Assembly: GCA_025936015.1 (NCBI GenBank)
Contig: JAICUE010000132.1
Coordinates: forward strand, 1-7,053
DNA: 7,053 bases
Source of the DNA: Gemmatimonadaceae bacterium
Lineage (GTDB): Bacteria > Gemmatimonadota > Gemmatimonadetes > Gemmatimonadales > Gemmatimonadaceae
Direction of reading: 5' to 3'
The notes below the pieces were generated by a model that saw only the letters and a list, made by a program, of their open reading frames with translations, made no database searches and was not told the DNA's origin. Each line of letters starts with the position of its first letter. Position 1 is the first letter of the stretch. Of this stretch, positions 5,299-7,053 are shown in pieces. Made by a program: the position numbers and the translations under genes.

Positions 5299-6201
5299 CT
5301 ACAGCTTGTTGGCCTTGACGACGAAGCGGAACTGCACTCCGCTCCCGGCCACCAGGCTACCGCCAGCCCGATACGCCGACGCCTCGACGAGAATCGTATC
5401 CGAGATGATCCCGCCCACCGCGTCCTTCGAACACGGGAATTTTGCGCGGCGAATCCGGATCTGTCGCGACGCGACGCCCGAGATGTCGGTCGTGTCGAGC
5501 TCCGATCGCTTGCGGCCGTCTCCGGTCAGCATCACGTACGACGTGTCGGTCGAGGCGTTTGCCGGCTGCACGATGCGGAAGCGCACGAGATAGAACGGCA
5601 CGGCGCTGTCGGCGGCGGTCAGCGGTGCATCGGTCGTGTCCAGCACCCGCACGTTGAACGACGACGCGGCTGGGACGAGCAGGCTGTCAGTGTTGAGGAA
5701 GCTGAGCGTGATCGAGGTGTCCGTCGTCCCCGCGGCAATCAACTTGTCGGCGCGGCGGGTGACCTGGACGACGATCGGCTCGCTCTGCAGGTTGCCCGCC
5801 TGCGCGTACACCCTCGCCGAGTGGAGGAGGAACGCGGGATCTGATTTCGCGATGACGAGCCCCGTGGTCGAGTCGACGGTGAGCGGGACCGAATCGGCGA
5901 ACGCCGCATTGGTCGAATCGACACTGTCCAGCGCAACGACGTGATACGTCACGTCGGCACCGATGATCTCCTCGCCATTCGAGTTGAAGACCCGCGCGTG
6001 CAGCGGGGCCTGGAGTCCGAGCGAGTCGAACATCGTATCGCCGAGCACCACTGACGGCGACGGTGCCCGGTTGAACTCGATCGAGAACGGAACCTTCGGG
6101 TCCGACGGCACGCTCGTGCACGACGCGGCGGCGACGATCGCGCCGCCGGCGCATACCGTCAGCAACCGCCACCGCACGCCGTTAGGCAGGCGAGCCCTCA
6201 C
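5299..6201 (-). CDS. Predicted lipoprotein with Ig-like (Big-type) beta domains
   Basis: 300 aa. A basic N-terminus and hydrophobic core end in the lipobox AAASC with Cys28, giving an envelope-anchored protein. Residues about 36-150 read as one bacterial Ig-like domain: SVVLGD, a core strand LHARVFNSNGEEIIGADVTY, then VDSTTGLVIA and a closing strand PIVVQVTR. A second beta-rich unit fills about 155-300, ending in a VQFRFVV strand. Asp, Thr and Ser repeats (TDTS, DTTD) between strands are common in such surface proteins. The function is probably structural or adhesive; no enzyme motif is seen. The GTG start overlaps the parA stop by GTGA, so it is translated together with the ATPase. The first codons contain a GCCTAACG copy (Pro6-Asn7). 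A start further downstream would cut into the signal peptide. Confidence 0.82.
   Translation of the reverse strand: MRARLPNGVRWRLLTVCAGGAIVAAASCTSVPSDPKVPFSIEFNRAPSPSVVLGDTMFDSLGLQAPLHARVFNSNGEEIIGADVTYHVVALDSVDSTNAAFADSVPLTVDSTTGLVIAKSDPAFLLHSARVYAQAGNLQSEPIVVQVTRRADKLIAAGTTDTSITLSFLNTDSLLVPAASSFNVRVLDTTDAPLTAADSAVPFYLVRFRIVQPANASTDTSYVMLTGDGRKRSELDTTDISGVASRQIRIRRAKFPCSKDAVGGIISDTILVEASAYRAGGSLVAGSGVQFRFVVKANKL
6180..6187 (+). repeat. CGTTAGGC copy 5
   Basis: In codons 6-8 of the Ig-like lipoprotein gene. Read on the coding strand as CCT-AAC-GG (Pro-Asn-Gly), ahead of the signal peptide's hydrophobic core, where sequence constraint is low. Confidence 0.6.
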
Positions 6202-6971
6202 CGCATCCGCTCCCGGAGAACGCCGGCGATCGCCACGTAGGCGCCCGATGCGGCGTCGTCAGGATCGCGCAGCACGACCGGCTGTCCTGCCGCCGAGGCC
6301 TCGACCACCGCGGGGGTTCGCGGCACCTCGCGGTCGAACACGAGATCTTCCGGCAGGCTCGCCCGCACGTACTCGGCGACCCGCGCGCTCATCGGATTGT
6401 CCTGCTCGTACATCGTCAGCAGCATTCCCTCGAGGGCGAGCGCCTCGTTCGTCGCGACGATGTCCTGCAGCCCGCGCAGGATCTGCGGCGTGGTCTGCAG
6501 CGCGAGCGGCTCGCATTGCAGCGGAACCAGCGCGTGCGCGCTCGCCTCGAGCACCCGCCTGACGATCCCGCCCAGTCCCGGCGGCGTATCGACGACGATG
6601 ATGTCCGCGCGCGCCGCGAGGTCGCCGAACAGCTCGTCGAGAACTCCCGGCGCGGTCACCTGCCGTTGAAAGTCGAGGTGGTCGCCCTGGTCGGCGATCC
6701 CGCCGGCGACGAGGACCTTGAGCGCGGCGAGCGGCGTCGCGAGCAGCACTTCCTGCAGCGCGCGCTCGCCGGTGAGGTACTCGGTGATCCCCGGGGTCGG
6801 CGTCCCCTGCCGCAGGCCTATTCCGTACCGGACCGACCCCTGCGGATCGACGTCGACGAGGACGGTGCGCATCCCGCGCCGCGCGAACGCGGCGGCCAGG
6901 TTGACCGCCGTCGTCGTCTTGCCGACACCACCCTTCTGACTCACGATCGCGAGAACCTTGCCCACCATCAC
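6198..6971 (-). CDS. ParA/MinD-family ATPase (SIMIBI class)
   Basis: 257 aa. Deviant Walker A motif KGGVGKTT (13-20) with signature Lys13 and P-loop Lys18, Walker A' VLVDVDPQGS (37-46), and Walker B IIVVDTPPG (124-132). The length and PQG motif fit chromosomal or plasmid ParA/Soj without an N-terminal DNA-binding domain. Such ATPases dimerise on ATP, bind DNA or membrane, and position chromosomes, plasmids or protein complexes. No parB, centromere-like repeat or replication gene is in the window, and the next gene encodes a lipoprotein. It may therefore be an orphan ParA that positions a cell-envelope or other cargo. The partner could also be the partly visible upstream gene. The start is GTG 6971 (GTGA overlap with the upstream stop) or the adjacent ATG 6968. 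GGAG lies too close to be useful for the ATG. Confidence 0.93.
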   Translation of the reverse strand: MMVGKVLAIVSQKGGVGKTTTAVNLAAAFARRGMRTVLVDVDPQGSVRYGIGLRQGTPTPGITEYLTGERALQEVLLATPLAALKVLVAGGIADQGDHLDFQRQVTAPGVLDELFGDLAARADIIVVDTPPGLGGIVRRVLEASAHALVPLQCEPLALQTTPQILRGLQDIVATNEALALEGMLLTMYEQDNPMSARVAEYVRASLPEDLVFDREVPRTPAVVEASAAGQPVVLRDPDDAASGAYVAIAGVLRERMR

Positions 6972-7053
6972 TCCGTCGGGGTGGGCGAGTCGGCGCCCGT
7001 CTGCAGCGCGACGAGCGTTTCCTTCGCGTGGCGCACCCAGCGACCCGTGTCGA
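6968..7053 (-). CDS. C-terminal end of an unidentified protein (cut by the window edge)
   Basis: On the minus strand the frame is open from the right edge to a TGA at 6968-6970. It gives 27 residues beginning DTGRWVRHAKETLVALQ and ending in a Ser/Pro/Thr-rich tail. The TGA overlaps the parA start by GTGA, the same arrangement as two other gene pairs here, which argues that it is a real coupled gene. The amphipathic RWVRHAKETLVAL helix is too short to identify. A ParB-like or other parA-partner protein is possible but not shown. Confidence 0.6.
   Translation of the reverse strand, partial: DTGRWVRHAKETLVALQTGADSPTPTE

Noticed and set aside
5074..5844. Plus-strand open frame of 256 codons across the start of the acyl-CoA synthetase and the Ig-like lipoprotein
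   Set aside because: It crosses two minus-strand genes and their intergenic gap and is Arg-rich, with no domain. It is a GC-driven artefact.
685..6187. GTTAGGC/GCCTAAC as integron attC core sites
   Set aside because: The 7-mer fits the GTTRRRY / RYYYAAC core consensus. However, attC needs both cores as an imperfect inverted pair within about 60-140 bases, whereas here single copies are 900-2100 bases apart and mostly inside conserved genes. No integrase is present.

Overview
The window comes from a GC-rich bacterial chromosome with tightly packed genes and several 4-base GTGA stop/start overlaps. Two predicted lipoproteins indicate a diderm (Gram-negative) cell envelope. The gene style fits Gemmatimonadota or a similar soil lineage. 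That placement is inference, because no rRNA or other phylogenetic marker lies in the window.

Left end (1-276): a non-coding stretch that can fold into a nested rod of stems and ends at a very strong intrinsic terminator (157-189). It is probably a small structured RNA, or the tail of one, possibly of 6S RNA type. Bases 190-276 are the leader of the first operon and show no clear promoter or Shine-Dalgarno site.

Plus-strand operon (277-2764): four closely packed genes. They encode a 6-pyruvoyltetrahydropterin synthase (PTPS) with the mammalian-type active site, GTP cyclohydrolase I (folE), a classical short-chain dehydrogenase, and an uncharacterised protein with a Trm112-like zinc-binding N-terminus. 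The first three match the three steps of tetrahydrobiopterin synthesis: GTP to dihydroneopterin triphosphate, to 6-pyruvoyltetrahydropterin, to tetrahydrobiopterin. This is the main biological reading of the window. A 13-bp interrupted stem-loop (2766-2798) separates this operon from the convergent minus-strand genes.

Minus-strand block (7053 down to 2813), in transcription order: the C-terminal end of an unidentified gene, a ParA/MinD-type ATPase, an Ig-like-fold lipoprotein coupled to it, a long-chain acyl-CoA synthetase (FadD family) and a small lipoprotein. The first three overlap by 1-4 bases and form one transcription unit. The acyl-CoA synthetase follows after a 90-base gap containing a stem-loop and has its own good ribosome binding site.

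Across the window the 8-mer CGTTAGGC (or its complement GCCTAACG) occurs five times, far more than base composition predicts. It occurs once inside the inter-operon stem-loop, once over a stop codon, and three times in coding sequence, always read as Pro-Asn with the codons CCT-AAC. The pattern resembles a genome-wide signal word such as a DNA-uptake sequence and is the best candidate here for something undescribed.
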